64,000 nt of DNA, taken from assembly GCF_000143535.2 (NCBI RefSeq), contig NC_037327.1, forward strand, positions 1 through 64,000, written 5' to 3'. The notes below the pieces were generated by a model that worked only from the letters and a program-made list of their open reading frames with translations, did no database searches and was not told where the DNA came from. Shown here piece by piece: positions 61,698 to 64,000 of this stretch; position 1 is the stretch's first letter; every line of letters starts with the position of its first letter. This DNA is from Botrytis cinerea B05.10 (lineage: Eukaryota; Ascomycota; Leotiomycetes; Helotiales; Sclerotiniaceae). Position numbers and translations under genes: made by a program.

Positions 61698-62324
61698 AAT
61701 TAGATCGTGGTGTTATAGCTATGGTTTTGTCAATAATGGAATGTACTTTTGTGGCCGTGTAAAATACCTATATGCGAAATGGGTGTATCAGTGTTGTGAG
61801 TCAAGTCAATTGGTTACAAGAGAATAAGGATTTACTTTTGAGAACCTCAAGATTCATCTAATGAAATGGTGTGGATAACGACAACTTACCAGAGCAAAAG
61901 TCCAACACTGATCACTCTGCATGAACCTTTGCTTTCGTTAGTAAGGGTAGATGTGGAAAAATCGGAATAAATTTCTCACATTTCTAATACTAGAATCAAT
62001 CTGCGCTGGATCAGTAATGCAGCAATCTTTAGCGATCCCAGACCTACTCGTCCGAGGCCAATGCCAGTGAACAATTGTTTTGATAGAGTTATAATAGCAT
62101 TACTATCTTATTTGTTCGAATCAGCGTCTTACTAAGACACAATATAAGGGCTTACGTCCCTGGCACATACCTTTCCTTTTGAAATTCTTTAGTTTTTATA
62201 ATAAGAATTGAAATGTTTATATCTTACGAGATGTTTCAATGAGTAAGTAACAACGTTGATTATGATATTTGAGCTCATTTTTTGAAATATAAGGATTCTC
62301 TTTTGATTTATGAATAAGATAAGT
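61698..62324. other. 3' flank of the Ulp1-like gene, no gene seen
   Basis: GC-normal for about 450 bases, then AT-rich toward the next repeat. Only short chance frames. Confidence 0.6.
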
Positions 62325-62419
62325 TACTAGCCGTCGGGGAAAAAGAATTTTTCAGATTGTGGATTCATAGTAGCTTTTTTCTTCTTTTTTTCTTTTTTTC
62401 TTGTTTTTGAGATACATAT

Positions 62420-62587
62420 ATTTTTATTTTTATTTTTATTTTTATTTTTATTTTTATTTTTATTTTTATTTTTATTTTTATTTTTATTTTTATTTTTATT
62501 TTTATTTTTATTTTTATTTTTATTTTTATTTTTATTTTTATTTTTATTTTTATTTTTATTTTTATTTTTATTTTTATTTTTATTTTT
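62420..62587. repeat. Hexanucleotide microsatellite (TTTTTA)n, about 28 units
   Basis: An uninterrupted run of TTTTTA units over about 167 bases. The matching position in copy A (near 23650-23700) has only irregular T-rich sequence, so the expansion is specific to this copy. The open frame of alternating Tyr and Phe across it is an artefact. Confidence 0.95.
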
Positions 62588-62754
62588 TTAATCTTTATGA
62601 GGGCCAGCTCTCAAACTCTCGATCCTTGTTATGCTTGAGATTTAATAATAATAATAATAATAAACTTCGCTAACCTCTCATTTCTAGCTCGTATAGAAAC
62701 GCTGGAGGTGCAATTAATTTTTAAAACCTCAAAACCTCAAAATCTCAAAATCTT

Positions 62755-63010
62755 ATAAATCTCATAAATCTCTTCCTAAATCTCTTCCTAATTCTCTTCC
62801 TAATTCTCTTTCTAATTCTCTTCCTAATTCTCTTTCTAATTCTCTTTCTTATTCTCCTTTCTAATTCTCCTTTCTAATTCTCCTTTCTAATTCTCCTTTC
62901 TAATTCTCCTTTCTAATTCTTCTTTCTAATTCTCCTTTCTAATTCTCCTTTTTAATTCTCCTTTCTAATTTCTTTTCTGATTCTCCTTTCTTATTCTTTT
63001 TCTAATTCTC
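62755..63010. repeat. CT-rich minisatellite, units of 12-14 bases (CTAATTCTCnTTT)
   Basis: About 18 units of variants such as TTCCTAATTCTC and TTTCTAATTCTCC, homologous in place to the minisatellite at 23867-24030 in copy A, with different unit length and number. It sits inside repeat R. Confidence 0.9.
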
Positions 63011-63231
63011 GTTTATATAATCTGATGACTTACTAATCAAGGATATTGAGATTTCGATTTGATAATTGATTAGATTTATAGTAAGATATTTATATTAATA
63101 TATAACTTTACAATTAAAGTTTAAAAAGTAATAGAAAGTAATAAAAATACTATATTTGAAAAATGTATAACAAATTCTAATAGAATATATCATTAGTAAT
63201 TAGTTCATATATCTTCAAAAGATTATATAAC

Positions 63232-63664
63232 GTGGTTTATTAGTGAATGGGTTATATCAGTGAATGAATCATTTGAAAATACATTAAAATTAGACCTTTT
63301 TCAATATTCTTATTTTGATAATTAATCATTATTTTGAAAAAAGAAAAGAACTTTCAATGATAATAAATGATTAGCTTTTTATAAATCTAATTTTTTATAA
63401 ATATTTTTATTATATTCTAAAAAAAGTAGAAATTGTTACAATTTTCGTTACAAAAAAGTTATTCTTATAATAACTATTATAATAATTTGATTTTTCAATA
63501 AATAATTGATTTTTATAATATTTATATAATTAAATCTCAATATTTTTCAGATATCTTCAAATTATATTATTGAATAAAGAAAGTGTATGGTTATACACAA
63601 ACAAATTTTATATATAAAATAAAATGACTCATTCACTAATATAACCCACTCACTAATAAACTAC
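63232..63664. mobile_element. MITE with 43 bp inverted ends inside repeat R copy B
   Basis: GTGGTTTATTAGTGAATGGG... (63232-63274) and its inverted partner (63622-63664) match over about 43 bases with four or five differences, mainly transitions. The interior is AT-rich with no ORF. The flanking duplication is unclear. Copy A of the host repeat lacks it, which supports insertion after the two copies diverged. Confidence 0.75.
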
Positions 63665-63864
63665 ATTATTAGATTGAAATTGTTTTATAATAATTTAACC
63701 TTCTCATTAACTAAAACAATCCTATTCTAGTATCAATATATTACTTATAATCAATCAAAAGGGGTTTTATAAATTTGTAAATATAAAAATGATCTATTAT
63801 ATAGATATATGATTACATAATACATGAGTACATTTCCATTTAGTTTGCTTTTACGAATTCATTA

Positions 63865-64000
63865 AGAGATACAAGATTAAATGACTAATTAATGTATTTT
63901 TACTATTATAATTATATATGTCTATAATTATTAGTCTAGTTTTTATATAGACTGACTTCTAGTTCTTTCGCATTTTTAATTAATTAATATAGTTAGATTA
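63865..64000. other. AT-rich DNA to the window edge
   Basis: No supported feature. Confidence 0.5.

Larger units (their letters stand above)
62325..63864 (+). mobile_element. Repeat R, copy B, with its own expansions and nested MITE
   Basis: Starts TACTAGCCGTCGGGGAAAAA and ends near GCTTTTACGAATTCATTA, matching copy A at 23602-24981 in order and content (GGATTCATAG, CGATCCTTGTTATGCTTGAG, TTTAATAATAATAATAATAA, CTAATTCTC minisatellite, TAAATATAAAAATGATCTAT). It differs by a large TTTTTA expansion, a longer minisatellite and a different nested element. It is less AT-mutated than copy A in places (for example AACCTCAAAACCTCAAAATC). Confidence 0.7.

Noticed and set aside
62401..62673. 90-codon ORF of alternating Tyr and Phe
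   Set aside because: A translation artefact of the TTTTTA microsatellite.

Overview
This is the left end of a chromosome of a filamentous ascomycete fungus. It opens with 14 perfect CCCTAA telomere repeats. Most of the window is extremely AT-rich DNA with no ORFs and the marks of repeat-induced point mutation (RIP), and short GC-normal islands carry genes. Introns are 49-135 nt with GT..AG ends. A HET-domain gene, a Ulp1-type protease gene and an FHA/kinase-like pseudogene fit a leotiomycete (Botrytis/Sclerotinia-like) subtelomere, but the exact taxon is inference. Layout: telomere (1-97); AT-rich DNA; a HET-domain gene split by a one-base frame change (2731-4763, minus); 9 kb of AT-rich DNA with a nearly G-free tract, minisatellites and a decayed ~230 bp satellite; a five-exon Old Yellow Enzyme gene (14924-16464, minus); an OrsD-like zinc-finger fragment (17528-17773); a decayed gene (20846-21349) ending at a MITE; a three-level transposon nest (23390-25358); a three-exon coiled-coil gene (26419-27457, plus); a decayed gene (28009-28860, minus); a CACTA-like element (30409-31925); a RIP-mutated Ty3/gypsy LTR retrotransposon with a 5 bp target duplication (35730-42762); a decayed gene (46572-47647, minus); a two-exon Ser/Pro-rich gene (50733-51339, minus); an FHA/kinase-like pseudogene broken by a MITE (52242-54564, plus); and an intact 1217-residue Ulp1-family gene (58044-61697, plus). 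The right edge holds a second copy of the nested repeat, with a large hexanucleotide expansion. Four coding regions look intact or nearly so: the Old Yellow Enzyme, the coiled-coil protein, the Ser/Pro-rich protein and the Ulp1-like protease. The HET gene is intact apart from its single frame break. Several others are dying genes whose nonsense codons are nearly all CAG/CAA to TAG/TAA changes, as RIP would make. I see no operon-like or pathway grouping. The window is best read as a subtelomeric arena where small non-autonomous transposons, RIP and gene decay act together. One family of ~730 bp elements with 13 bp inverted termini and 3 bp target duplications occurs at least five times and has disrupted at least one gene.
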